Translations under genes and position numbers: made by a program | Notes under the pieces: model-generated | What the model saw: only the letters and a program-made list of their open reading frames with translations | Told to the model about the DNA's origin: nothing | Database searches by the model: none | Assembly: GCA_015075725.1 (NCBI GenBank) | Contig: JABTTV010000001.1 | Location: forward strand, 1,612,001 to 1,676,000 | Length of the DNA: 64,000 nucleotides | Direction of reading: 5' to 3' | DNA from: Anaerolineales bacterium | GTDB taxonomy: Bacteria; Chloroflexota; Anaerolineae; Anaerolineales; Villigracilaceae | Part shown: in pieces, positions 6,064 through 13,630 of the stretch | Position numbering within the stretch: the first letter of the stretch is position 1 | Layout: every line of letters starts with the position of its first letter

Positions 6064-7382
6064 GCTCTGCAGATTACGCACGAGACCTTCTCCGTTCGGG
6101 AATCATAGACGCAAAGACGGGTGACAAGGATTCTGCCAGGCGGTATTTGGACCGAGCCATTTATATGGCGGGCACACACGACGTGCTTGCCGAAGCCTGG
6201 TTCTGGATGGGCGAAGTGATGGATGACCCGGTCGAAAAACGCATGGCTTACGAAAACTGCCTTTCGCATGATTTGCATCATACACGCGCGCGGCGTTCGT
6301 TGGCAGTTCTCGACGGCAGGATAAAGAGCGACGAGATCATCGATCCGGACAGACTCCCCTCCGCGCCGGAGGGATTGCGCGCAGTTCAGGCAGATCGATT
6401 CATGTGCCCCAAATGCGGCGGGCGCATGTCTTTCTCGCCGGATGGCGCGACCCTCATCTGTGATTATTGCTCGAGTAAAAACCAACCCGGCGCGGGCAGG
6501 GGAACGGAAAACGATAAAGATTTCATCGTAGCCATGGCGACCATGAAAGGGCACAGCAAACCGTTGCAGGAGCAGGTCTTTCACTGCAACGGTTGCGGAG
6601 CGGAGTTCATCCTGCCGCCAAAGCAGATATCCGCCAATTGTGCCTATTGCGATTCGCCCCACGTGGTCAGCCTGGAAAAAACGAAGGACTTGATCGCGCC
6701 GAATTCGATCCTGCCGTTTGCATTCGACCAGAAAAAAGCCGTGCGCCTTTTGATCGATTGGGTGGAAGGCAATCACATCAAACCGGAAAAGAAGGTCGAC
6801 CTGCCGCGTGGTATTTATCTTCCCATGTGGACGTTCAACATCGGCGGTTCCATCGATTACACAGCCGAGGTTGTCGAATACAAGGAGAACGGTTTCAACA
6901 ACGAAAGCGAACGCAGGGTGTTCCGGATCGACGATAAATTCCCCGTATTGGTGAACGACATCGCGCTTCCCGCCTCCCGGAAACTTTCTGCTGTCTTCAT
7001 GAAACTGATTCCAGGTTTCGACCTTTCGGCGCTCAAGCCGTACGACCCGCGTTATCTGGTCGGTTGGCTCGCCGAGGTTTACGACATCCCAATGGCAGAT
7101 GCCTCGCTCGATGCGCGCAGCATTGCCTTCAAAGACCGGAGGGAACGATTGCCATATTTGCTGAATAACATCAACCTCGTCCGCGCCTCATCGGCGGGGA
7201 TGCTGGTCGAGTCGTTCAAACTCGCACTCCTGCCCGTGTGGATGACCGAACTTCCCTTCGAAGGGCGTGAGCATATCATTCTCATCAACGGTCAAAGCGG
7301 CGCGGTCAAAAGCGACCTGCCCGAAAAAGATGAAGAGCACGGCGGCTTGTTCGATTTCCTGGCAGATTTGTTGAATGATTAA
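6060..7382 (+). CDS. TPR and double zinc-ribbon protein
   Basis: A 440-residue protein with an N-terminal TPR-like helical pair (about residues 5-95), two zinc ribbons (CPKCGG...CDYC at about 117-137; CNGCG...CAYC at about 176-197) and a C-terminal beta-rich half containing IYLPMWTFNI and ALLPVWMTELPFEG repeats. The start is a TTG overlapping the folP stop (TTGA). Proteins of this build are sometimes labelled as helicase-like zinc-ribbon proteins, but no helicase motif is present. Soluble, function unknown. Confidence 0.75.
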   Translation: MSSADYARDLLRSGIIDAKTGDKDSARRYLDRAIYMAGTHDVLAEAWFWMGEVMDDPVEKRMAYENCLSHDLHHTRARRSLAVLDGRIKSDEIIDPDRLPSAPEGLRAVQADRFMCPKCGGRMSFSPDGATLICDYCSSKNQPGAGRGTENDKDFIVAMATMKGHSKPLQEQVFHCNGCGAEFILPPKQISANCAYCDSPHVVSLEKTKDLIAPNSILPFAFDQKKAVRLLIDWVEGNHIKPEKKVDLPRGIYLPMWTFNIGGSIDYTAEVVEYKENGFNNESERRVFRIDDKFPVLVNDIALPASRKLSAVFMKLIPGFDLSALKPYDPRYLVGWLAEVYDIPMADASLDARSIAFKDRRERLPYLLNNINLVRASSAGMLVESFKLALLPVWMTELPFEGREHIILINGQSGAVKSDLPEKDEEHGGLFDFLADLLND

Positions 7383-7388
7383 CCTGCA

Positions 7389-7410
7389 GGGGCGACTCAC
7401 AAGTCGCCCC
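7389..7410. terminator. bidirectional hairpin between convergent genes
   Basis: Perfect 9-bp stem GGGGCGACT/AGTCGCCCC with a CACA loop followed by TACTTTAAT. It separates the convergent zinc-ribbon gene and pxpA, whose stop codon overlaps the last base of the stem. Confidence 0.65.
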
Positions 7411-8114
7411 TACTTTAATAGCCGAAACTCAATCCCATTCTTCTCCAAAACCACCCTCAACATCTTCGCATTCTCTGCCGCACGCGGATGATCGCCATGC
7501 AGGCAGAGTGTATCCATTCGCCCGGTTTTCACCAACTCAATGGCATGTCTCGCCACTTCCTCCGGCGACTCAATGATCGCACCCGGAAGAAGGCGGGACA
7601 TTAACGACCCGTCAGCATTGTAGCCTCTATCGGGGAAACCCTCCGCCGCAACTCTCAGCCCCATCTCCCGCCCCGCCTCCATCGACCTTGAGCCTGCCAG
7701 CCCAACCAAAATTAAATCTACACTGTGGGCTTTTACCGCCCGCGCAATCGCGCTTGCCAATTCAACATCCTTTGCAGACTGGTTGTACAACGCCCCATGC
7801 GGTTTGACATGGGTCAACGTCACGCCTTCCTCTTTTGCAATCGCCGCCAGAATTTGAATTTGCTCAAAGACCAGCTTCTCTGCTTCAGCAGGGGAAACGT
7901 CCATTTCTTTGCGCCCAAAATTTTCTCTATCATTCCAACTTGGATGCGCGCCTGCATTCACGCCAAAGCGTTTTGCGAGCCGAAGAGTCTCGCGCATGGT
8001 GTGTTCATCACCCGCATGGAATCCGCAGGCGATGTTGGCTGAGGTGATATACGGCATGATGGCTTCGTCGCTGCCGATGCCTTCGCCGAGGTCACAGTTG
8101 AGATCGATTTTCAT
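7410..8114 (-). CDS. pxpA: 5-oxoprolinase subunit A (LamB/YcsF family)
   Basis: A 234-residue LamB/YcsF protein. The N-terminus MKIDLNCDLGEGIG, the HAGDEHTM and NAGAHPSW segments, and the HVKPHGALYN motif define the family. With PxpB and PxpC it cleaves 5-oxoproline to glutamate using ATP. It is the last gene of the rlmD-pxpB-pxpC-pxpA unit, 11 nt after pxpC. The usual length is about 245-255, so the C-terminus is slightly short but all conserved blocks are present. Confidence 0.95.
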   Translation of the reverse strand: MKIDLNCDLGEGIGSDEAIMPYITSANIACGFHAGDEHTMRETLRLAKRFGVNAGAHPSWNDRENFGRKEMDVSPAEAEKLVFEQIQILAAIAKEEGVTLTHVKPHGALYNQSAKDVELASAIARAVKAHSVDLILVGLAGSRSMEAGREMGLRVAAEGFPDRGYNADGSLMSRLLPGAIIESPEEVARHAIELVKTGRMDTLCLHGDHPRAAENAKMLRVVLEKNGIEFRLLK

Positions 8115-8125
8115 GACATCTCCAA

Positions 8126-9064
8126 TCAGACCTCCGAGGTTTTTACGTGTCCCCGTATGGGGGAAACCTCGGAGGTCTTTCGTAATGTGTCCTGTGCTTC
8201 TTTCACCGTGGTCTCTCGAAAGCGGATTTTGCTCACGCCCGCTTCACATTGCGCCAACAGAGGCAGACTTGCGCGAGTCACATTGGCGATCTTGGGATAG
8301 CCGCCTGCGGTGGGAGCATCTGCCATCATGACGATGGGCTGACCATCGGCTGGGATTTGGATGCTGCCCATGGTCATGCCTTCGGAGATGAGTTCTTGGG
8401 TGGTGGCTTTTTCAATGGGTGAACCCTGTAAACGATAGCCCATGCGGTCAAAAGAGGGGCTGAGGGTGTATTCACTTTCGTAAAATGCCCGAATGCCTTC
8501 GGGAGTGAACCAGTCCGTTTGGGGGGCGGGGATGACATCAAGGATCGGGGTTTGGCTGTAGGGTATGAGTGGCGTATGGCCGCGGGCGGCGAGTTTGAGT
8601 AAGTCGGTGGTGGGAGCGAAGGATTGCAAAATATCTCCAACTTTGAGCGCCGAGCCAATTCCGCCACGCAGATATGTGGAACGGGAATTCATGATGATGG
8701 GTGAATCGAATCCGCCAGCGATGGTGATATACGCCCAGTTGCCGCCGCCCGTCTTCTTCACGCGCACCGTCCACCCAGCGCGGACGTAGAAACTTGTCCA
8801 AAGCGGGAAAGTCCAGATGTAGTTTTCCACTTCGTAGCCTGCGCCGGTGACGGAGAGAACTGTATTTCGTAATGCGTGAAACGTAATTTCGCCGAGTCCG
8901 AGTTCGATGGTTGCTGAGTTTTGTGGATTGTTGAGTAGAGAATTTGCGGCTTGATAGGCGTACCAGTCCATTACACCGGAAGTGGGTACGCCGAATTTAT
9001 TGAATCCGCGCCTGCCGGAGTCTTGGAGGGTGGCGAGACCTGTAATTTCAACGATTGCAAGCAT
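8126..9064 (-). CDS. pxpC: 5-oxoprolinase subunit C (biotin-dependent carboxyltransferase family)
   Basis: A 312-residue PxpC homologue with GRRGFNKFGVPTSGVMD at the N-terminus, the FRLQGSP-like segment YRLQGSPIE and the conserved PTAGGYPKIANV block near residue 250. It is a subunit of the ATP-dependent 5-oxoprolinase. The last 20 or so residues (SPIRGHVKTSEV) are encoded by an inverted repeat (8128-8178), so the original stop has probably been replaced by repeat-derived sequence. Confidence 0.95.
   Translation of the reverse strand: MLAIVEITGLATLQDSGRRGFNKFGVPTSGVMDWYAYQAANSLLNNPQNSATIELGLGEITFHALRNTVLSVTGAGYEVENYIWTFPLWTSFYVRAGWTVRVKKTGGGNWAYITIAGGFDSPIIMNSRSTYLRGGIGSALKVGDILQSFAPTTDLLKLAARGHTPLIPYSQTPILDVIPAPQTDWFTPEGIRAFYESEYTLSPSFDRMGYRLQGSPIEKATTQELISEGMTMGSIQIPADGQPIVMMADAPTAGGYPKIANVTRASLPLLAQCEAGVSKIRFRETTVKEAQDTLRKTSEVSPIRGHVKTSEV
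8128..8178. repeat. AGACCTCCGAGGTTT inverted repeat inside the pxpC 3' end
   Basis: Perfect 15-bp arms AGACCTCCGAGGTTT (8128-8142) and AAACCTCGGAGGTCT (8164-8178). Its ends (AGACCT...AGGTTT) match the hairpin at 62792-62824, and its core matches the loop region of 25174-25202. It supplies the last codons of pxpC. Confidence 0.85.
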
Positions 9065-9091
9065 GGGTGGTGAGTAGAAAGTGGAAAGTAG

Positions 9092-9727
9092 TTAGTTGGT
9101 GGGGATGAATTTTACGGTGTCGCCGGGGGAAAATAAAAATGGATTGTCGCTGGTTGGGTCAAAGAGTTTGAGCGGAGTGTGCCCGAGAATGTGCCAGCCG
9201 CCGGGCGAGTCGACGGGGTAGATTCCAGTTTGGGAACCGGCGATGGCGACAGAGCCAGCGGGCACGCGAGTGCGCGGAGTGGACATGCGGGGCAAGGTCA
9301 GTTTTTCGTTGAGGATGCCGAGGTAGGGAAAACCGGGCGTGAATCCCATCATGTAAACGGTGTATTCGCGCTCGCTGTGCAGGCGAATCAACTCAGAGGG
9401 AGATAAGGCTAGAGTTGTGGCAAAAGGTTCGAGGTCAGGTCCCGAAGCGCCGCCATAGAGGACGGGAATCTCTAAGTGGCGAGAAGGTCTGTGAGTCGAA
9501 TCATCCAGCAGGGAGATTTTTTCCTCGATCAGGTTTTTGATCTGGTTGTAGGTTGTGGCAAGCGGGTTGTAGTGGACGAGGACGGTGCAGTAGGCGGGGA
9601 CGGTTTCGGTGATTGCGGGGATGGTTTGCAGAATCGTATCGAGGGCGTGGACGCGTGCGTTGAGTGCGGGGTCGATGGTGTCGCCGAGTTGGATGAGGAT
9701 TGCGGAGTCGCCGAGCGGCTTGAGCAT
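9092..9727 (-). CDS. pxpB: 5-oxoprolinase subunit B
   Basis: A 211-residue KipI/PxpB family protein (allophanate hydrolase subunit 1-like). Motifs are LGDSAILIQLGD at the N-terminus, GFTPGFPYLG, PAGSVAIAG and GIYPVDSPGGWHILG. Start set at 9727, one base after the rlmD stop, because the upstream in-frame extension is the wrong frame of rlmD. With PxpA and PxpC it forms 5-oxoprolinase. Confidence 0.95.
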   Translation of the reverse strand: MLKPLGDSAILIQLGDTIDPALNARVHALDTILQTIPAITETVPAYCTVLVHYNPLATTYNQIKNLIEEKISLLDDSTHRPSRHLEIPVLYGGASGPDLEPFATTLALSPSELIRLHSEREYTVYMMGFTPGFPYLGILNEKLTLPRMSTPRTRVPAGSVAIAGSQTGIYPVDSPGGWHILGHTPLKLFDPTSDNPFLFSPGDTVKFIPTN

Positions 9728-9728
9728 G

Positions 9729-10964
9729 TCAGCGGGTGAAAATGGAGATGGACTCGATGTGATAGGTCTGCGGGAAGAGGTCGAAGGGTGTGGCGTGTTG
9801 CAGGGTGTAGCCGCCTTTGAGAAGTCGCGCCGCGTCACGCGCAAGGGTGGATGGGTCGCAGGAGACGTAGGCGATGACTTGCGGGTTGATTTGGAGAATC
9901 GCGTCGAGGGCGTGCTTGTCGAGCCCGGCGCGGGGTGGGTCAACAATCATGTGGGTGGGTTGGGTGAGTTGCCGTGCGAGAGCGGGCAAAATTTCTTCGG
10001 CGGCGCCTTCGTAGAGTTCAACGTTGTCGAACTCGTCGAGGTTGATGGCGAAGTCTTCGCAAGCGGATGGCGACGATTCGATGCCGATGACTTTGGCGTA
10101 TTTGTCGGCGAAGAATTTGCTGAATAAGCCGACGCCGCAGTAGAGGTCAATGAGGGTGCATTGGGAATCGGGAATCGGGAGTTGGGCTTGAAGGTGTTGC
10201 CCCATTTTTTCTGCCATCGGGGTGTTGACTTGGAAGAAGGATGGTGCGGAGACGTGGAAGTCTTTGCCAAGGACTTTGATGGTGAGTGCGTTGCTTCCGG
10301 CGATGACGACGGGGTGGTCTTCATAAATGTGGACGATGGAGATGTCGGCTTCGATCTCGAGTTCGGGAGTCTCTGCGGTTTCGGATTCGAGGATGAGCAT
10401 GAGGTCATCGTCTGCGCCGCAGCGGAGAGAGACGCGCTCGAGGTTCATGCGCGATTCAAATTGCAGGTCATTGCGGAAAGCGTCAATGCTTGCTTCGGGC
10501 AGGTGACATTCTTCGATGGGTAAAGTTGCATTGCCTCTGGCATTGATGAAGCCAATTTTTCCATCATCGGTGAGATGGAATTGGACGTGGTTGCGATAAT
10601 TCCACTGATTCGGCGATGCGACAGTGGCTTGCACAGGCGGATTTTCAATTTTGCCGATGCGCTGGAGTTGGTCACGCAGAATGTCCGCTTTGGCGAGCAG
10701 TTGTTTTTCGTAGGGTAGGTGCTGGTAGTGACATCCGCCGCATTGGGTGAAGTGCTTGCATTTGGCGGTGATGCGGTCTGGAGAGGGTTTAAGAATCTCG
10801 AGGATATCGCCTCGTGCGAAGTTTTGTTTTTCTTGCGTCAGTTGAATGCGGACAGTTTCGCCGGGTAAGCCAAAGGGAACGAAGACGGCGCGACCATCTG
10901 GGAGGCGTCCCATCGCTTCGCCGCCGTAGGTGAGTTTTTCAAGGGTGATGTCGTGTTGTGTCAT
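9729..10964 (-). CDS. rlmD: 23S rRNA (uracil-5-)-methyltransferase, RumA/RlmD type
   Basis: A 411-residue SAM-dependent RNA m5U methyltransferase: N-terminal TRAM domain (about 1-60), a [4Fe-4S] site C69-x5-C75-x2-C78 plus C153, the SAM motif DLYCGVGLFSKFF, the DPPRAGL motif and the catalytic C369 in SCDPSTLARD. First gene of the unit that continues with pxpBCA. Homologues methylate U1939 and/or U747 of 23S rRNA; which one cannot be told here. A CCACGAAG half-repeat lies just upstream. Confidence 0.93.
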   Translation of the reverse strand: MTQHDITLEKLTYGGEAMGRLPDGRAVFVPFGLPGETVRIQLTQEKQNFARGDILEILKPSPDRITAKCKHFTQCGGCHYQHLPYEKQLLAKADILRDQLQRIGKIENPPVQATVASPNQWNYRNHVQFHLTDDGKIGFINARGNATLPIEECHLPEASIDAFRNDLQFESRMNLERVSLRCGADDDLMLILESETAETPELEIEADISIVHIYEDHPVVIAGSNALTIKVLGKDFHVSAPSFFQVNTPMAEKMGQHLQAQLPIPDSQCTLIDLYCGVGLFSKFFADKYAKVIGIESSPSACEDFAINLDEFDNVELYEGAAEEILPALARQLTQPTHMIVDPPRAGLDKHALDAILQINPQVIAYVSCDPSTLARDAARLLKGGYTLQHATPFDLFPQTYHIESISIFTR

Positions 10965-10969
10965 TTTTT

Positions 10970-11001
10970 ACCACGAAGTGTCACAAAGGAGCACAAAGGG
11001 A
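10970..11001. repeat. CCACGAAG family, copy 2 (half element)
   Basis: ACCACGAAGTGTCACAAAGG followed by AGCACAAAGGGA, nearly identical to the left arm of the 3324-3391 element. The right arm is absent. It lies in the leader of rlmD. Confidence 0.75.
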
Positions 11002-11024
11002 GAGCAAAGTGATTATACGTCAAT

Positions 11025-11065
11025 AAAAAAGAGGAAAGACCGTTTAATGATCTTTCCTCTTTTTT
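11025..11065 (-). terminator. terminator after the sortase operon
   Basis: Perfect 15-bp stem AAAAAAGAGGAAAGA/TCTTTCCTCTTTTTT with an 11-nt loop. Read on the minus strand it ends in a T tract and lies 37 nt past the small membrane protein gene. It can act in both directions. Confidence 0.8.
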
Positions 11066-11101
11066 CTTTCTTCCCTACTCCCCACTTTCTACTTTCTATT
11101 C

Positions 11102-11275
11102 TTATTTCAAAATGAATGAAAGCGCCACCAGGATCGCAATGAAGACCCCGGCGAGGATGCCAATGCGGGTGAGATCCTTCTTGACCATGCTGTAATCGGG
11201 GTTGAACTCGAACTTCTGGGGAGGCTGGTTGGATACCGCAACAGTCGGGACGGGTCGTTTGTTTTTCTTAGCCAT
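11102..11275 (-). CDS. small single-span membrane protein
   Basis: A 57-residue protein with a basic N-terminus (MAKKNKRP) and one C-terminal membrane helix (IGILAGVFIAILVALSFIL, about 38-56). It begins 10 nt after the sortase stop, so it is probably in the same transcript. Start set at 11275; the longer frame runs into the sortase gene. Role unknown. Confidence 0.65.
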   Translation of the reverse strand: MAKKNKRPVPTVAVSNQPPQKFEFNPDYSMVKKDLTRIGILAGVFIAILVALSFILK

Positions 11276-11285
11276 TTTATCTCTC

Positions 11286-12197
11286 CTAATTTTGTAATCG
11301 CGCAAAGACCACAATGCGCTGATCGTTGACAAGATATGGGTAACATGAAATGAGCGTTACCGTAGGCGAGGCGGTCGGCGCCATCACTTCCACGGCGGTC
11401 GGCTCGACGAGTACGGTGCGGTCGACAACGTAGGTAAATTGCCGCTGTTGGGTGTAGATGATGACCTGATCGCCGGGGACGAGTCTATCCAAATAGCGGA
11501 AGAGTTCGCCGTATACATCATTATGTGCCGAAAGCACGAGGTTGCCATCGCGCCCCGGCGCGGATGAGCCGACATATTGCCCAACACCCTTCTTCAATTG
11601 CTCCCAACCATCGCCCTGCACAACCGGCGCATCCACATTGATGGCGGGGATCTGAATCCGCACAGCCTGGTCTGGCGCGGCGGTTGGCACAGGAATATTC
11701 GCCAACGACTGCACCATCGGGAGCAAATGCTCGGGGATCTCCGCTTCATTCGGCCGCGTGTTTCCCTGCGCGTCGGGCGGCGTGTGACCGGATGGAAGCA
11801 CAACAGCCATTACAAGCGGAGTCGGCACGGCGGTTTCGGGGTTGAGCGCCTGGACGACTTCGGTGTTGAGCGTTTGAAGCAGCCCGACTCCATTGATGAT
11901 GACCGCGGCGAGTCCAATCACCGCAAGGACTTCGACTCCGAGCAGGATTCTATCGAGCAATTTCCGCTTCGGGTTGACGGGACCCGGCTCAGGCGCAGGG
12001 ACGGCTGATTCGGCCGTATCGATCTCAGGCGTGGAAGGAAGCGGGTTCGCATCCGCAAGATCGGGCGCAAGTGAAACGACCCGTCCTGTGCGGCGGAAAT
12101 GTTCCAGCCGATCCTTGCGCGCACCCCGCCGTTTTTCGACGAGCAATCGCCGCAGTTCTTCAACGGATAATTCTTCGGGTGCTTTCCTGCGTGCCAT
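11286..12197 (-). CDS. sortase (class D/E-like)
   Basis: A 303-residue sortase. Basic N-terminal arm (1-90), one membrane helix (LLGVEVLAVIGLAAVIINGVGLL, about 98-120), a Pro/Thr-rich linker, then the sortase barrel with catalytic His in LSAHNDVYGELF, Cys in LISCYPY and the arginine of DQRIVVFA. It would join or cleave surface proteins outside the membrane. Start 12197 follows a TATAAT box only 10 nt upstream and has no ribosome site, which suggests a leaderless mRNA. No obvious LPxTG-type substrate is encoded nearby. Confidence 0.9.
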   Translation of the reverse strand: MARRKAPEELSVEELRRLLVEKRRGARKDRLEHFRRTGRVVSLAPDLADANPLPSTPEIDTAESAVPAPEPGPVNPKRKLLDRILLGVEVLAVIGLAAVIINGVGLLQTLNTEVVQALNPETAVPTPLVMAVVLPSGHTPPDAQGNTRPNEAEIPEHLLPMVQSLANIPVPTAAPDQAVRIQIPAINVDAPVVQGDGWEQLKKGVGQYVGSSAPGRDGNLVLSAHNDVYGELFRYLDRLVPGDQVIIYTQQRQFTYVVDRTVLVEPTAVEVMAPTASPTVTLISCYPYLVNDQRIVVFARLQN

Positions 12198-12297
12198 GGC
12201 GGGGCGATTATACCGCAAGGAGAATAGCGGAATGTAAGGGGCGTGGGGCATGTCTTGTCTAATCCATGCCGGGTGTGAGATCGGTTTTTCTTTGTGA

Positions 12298-12318
12298 TAC
12301 AATATAGAACATTCGTTC
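12298..12318 (+). promoter_or_regulatory. -10 box with adjacent LexA-type (Cheo box) operator
   Basis: TACAAT at 12298-12303 is followed by GAACATTCGTTC at 12307-12318, an exact GAAC-N4-GTTC palindrome as bound by LexA of Bacillus and relatives. It overlaps the expected transcription start of the phosphatase gene (ATG 12344). The palindrome extends one more base pair (AGAAC/GTTCT). Confidence 0.5.
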
Positions 12319-12343
12319 TTATCAGCAGGTCGAAAGGTATTCC

Positions 12344-13363
12344 ATGAAAAATCAACTATACGATGAAGCGAATATTCGTCTCAAGCAGGCGCAGGTCAAC
12401 CTGACGCAATGGCTCGAGACCGCTCCTGAAGAAAAGCGGAAGTCGTGTCTGGGTCCCGAGGACCCCGCCTGTGTGGAAGAGCATTTGCATGTGATCGACA
12501 GCACTCTGGAAAGCATCCAGGAAGGCACGTTCGGGGTTTGCAAGATCTGCCATGAAGCCATCGAGACCCAGTTACTCCAAATGGATTACACCTCTGCCGT
12601 CTGCCTCGGTCACTTTACAGAAGAGGAACTCCGCCAGTTGGAGAGCGAACTTCAGATGTCGCAGGTCATCCAACGGGGTCTGCTGCCGAAGAGAATCCCG
12701 GACATTTCCGGGTTGAACATTTCCGCGTTCAGCCGACCGGCGCAGATCGTCGGCGGCGATTATTTCGACTTCGTCGATTTCAAGGACGGCACGCATGGGA
12801 TCGCGATCGCTGATGTGAGCGGGCACGGCGTTTCCGCTGGGATGTTCATGAGCAGCCTGCAAACGGCGTTCCATACGCTGATCCCCGAATCCGATTCGCC
12901 CCTGACGGCGCTCGAACGCATCAACCGCCTCTACATCCACAACATCAACTTCACGACCTTTGTCACAGTCTTTCTCGGAAAATTCGATCCCAAGTCTCAA
13001 ATCCTGACCTATGCAAACGCGGGTCACAGTTCGGCGTATCTTTACCGCAGTAAAACTCAAGAGGAAATCTGGCTGAAGCCGACCGGTCCCGCCATCGGTT
13101 TGGTGGAGCGATTCTCTGTTCACAAAGAAGAGATAAAGTTACAGCCGGGCGATGTCTTCATTTTATACACGGATGGAATCACCGAAGCGGCAAGCCCGGA
13201 CGGCATGTTGTGGGGCGAAGAACAATTGGCGAATATCATCCGTCAAAACGCAGAGGCCTCGGCGGAGCAGATGATCCAAGCTGTCTTGAAAGAGTTGGGT
13301 GTGTACACCCAGGGCGCTTCTCAGGCAGATGATGTGACGCTCCTGATCGCCAAAGTGAGTTAG
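12344..13363 (+). CDS. PP2C-type (RsbU/SpoIIE) serine phosphatase with DksA/TraR-like N-terminus
   Basis: A 339-residue protein. Residues 1-95 resemble the DksA/TraR zinc-finger module: a helical hairpin, then GTFGVCKICHEAIE and a third Cys at AVCLGH. Residues 100-338 are a SpoIIE/RsbU phosphatase with PAQIVGGDYFDFV, IADVSGHGVSAG, NAGHSSAYLY, LYTDGITEA and the terminal DDVTLLIAKV. Such phosphatases dephosphorylate anti-anti-sigma (STAS) proteins and free a sigma factor. The fusion to a DksA-like finger is uncommon. Its promoter carries a LexA-type site. No sigma or anti-sigma gene is adjacent. Confidence 0.92.
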   Translation: MKNQLYDEANIRLKQAQVNLTQWLETAPEEKRKSCLGPEDPACVEEHLHVIDSTLESIQEGTFGVCKICHEAIETQLLQMDYTSAVCLGHFTEEELRQLESELQMSQVIQRGLLPKRIPDISGLNISAFSRPAQIVGGDYFDFVDFKDGTHGIAIADVSGHGVSAGMFMSSLQTAFHTLIPESDSPLTALERINRLYIHNINFTTFVTVFLGKFDPKSQILTYANAGHSSAYLYRSKTQEEIWLKPTGPAIGLVERFSVHKEEIKLQPGDVFILYTDGITEAASPDGMLWGEEQLANIIRQNAEASAEQMIQAVLKELGVYTQGASQADDVTLLIAKVS

Positions 13364-13368
13364 ACAGG

Positions 13369-13566
13369 CTCGTCATTCTGAGGAGCGAAGCGACGAAGAA
13401 TCTCATTTAAAGTGAAATTATCATGTAGGTTCGAGATTCTTCGCTCCCTACAGGCCGCTCACCTGTGCCTGCGGCACTGGCGCAGGCACAGGTGACATAA
13501 TCTGCGCGAGAAATTTCCGGCGGCGGATACCTGTGAAGGCAGCGGGCGATCCGCCACAGGTTTTAC
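13369..13566. repeat. mosaic of intergenic inverted repeats
   Basis: No gene in this spacer. It holds GTCATTCTGAGGAGCGAAGC...GAAGAATCTC (13371-13404) facing GAGATTCTTCGCTCC (13433-13447), then a perfect 14-bp hairpin CACCTGTGCCTGCG/CGCAGGCACAGGTG (13460-13494), then GGCGGAT...ATCCGCC (13521-13555). All look like dispersed repeats; the hairpin shares CGCTCACC and GGCACTGG-like pieces with the element at 40261. Confidence 0.75.
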
Positions 13567-13630
13567 AAAAAGATGCACTTTGTGAGTGCGCTGGGTATAA
13601 TTCGGGGGCATTTTCACGGCGGCTTGCACC

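Noticed and set aside
5493..6776. 427-codon minus-strand frame opposite folP and the zinc-ribbon gene
   Set aside because: It is antisense to two genes with clear family motifs, has no ribosome site and a Cys/His/Arg-rich composition typical of a shadow frame.
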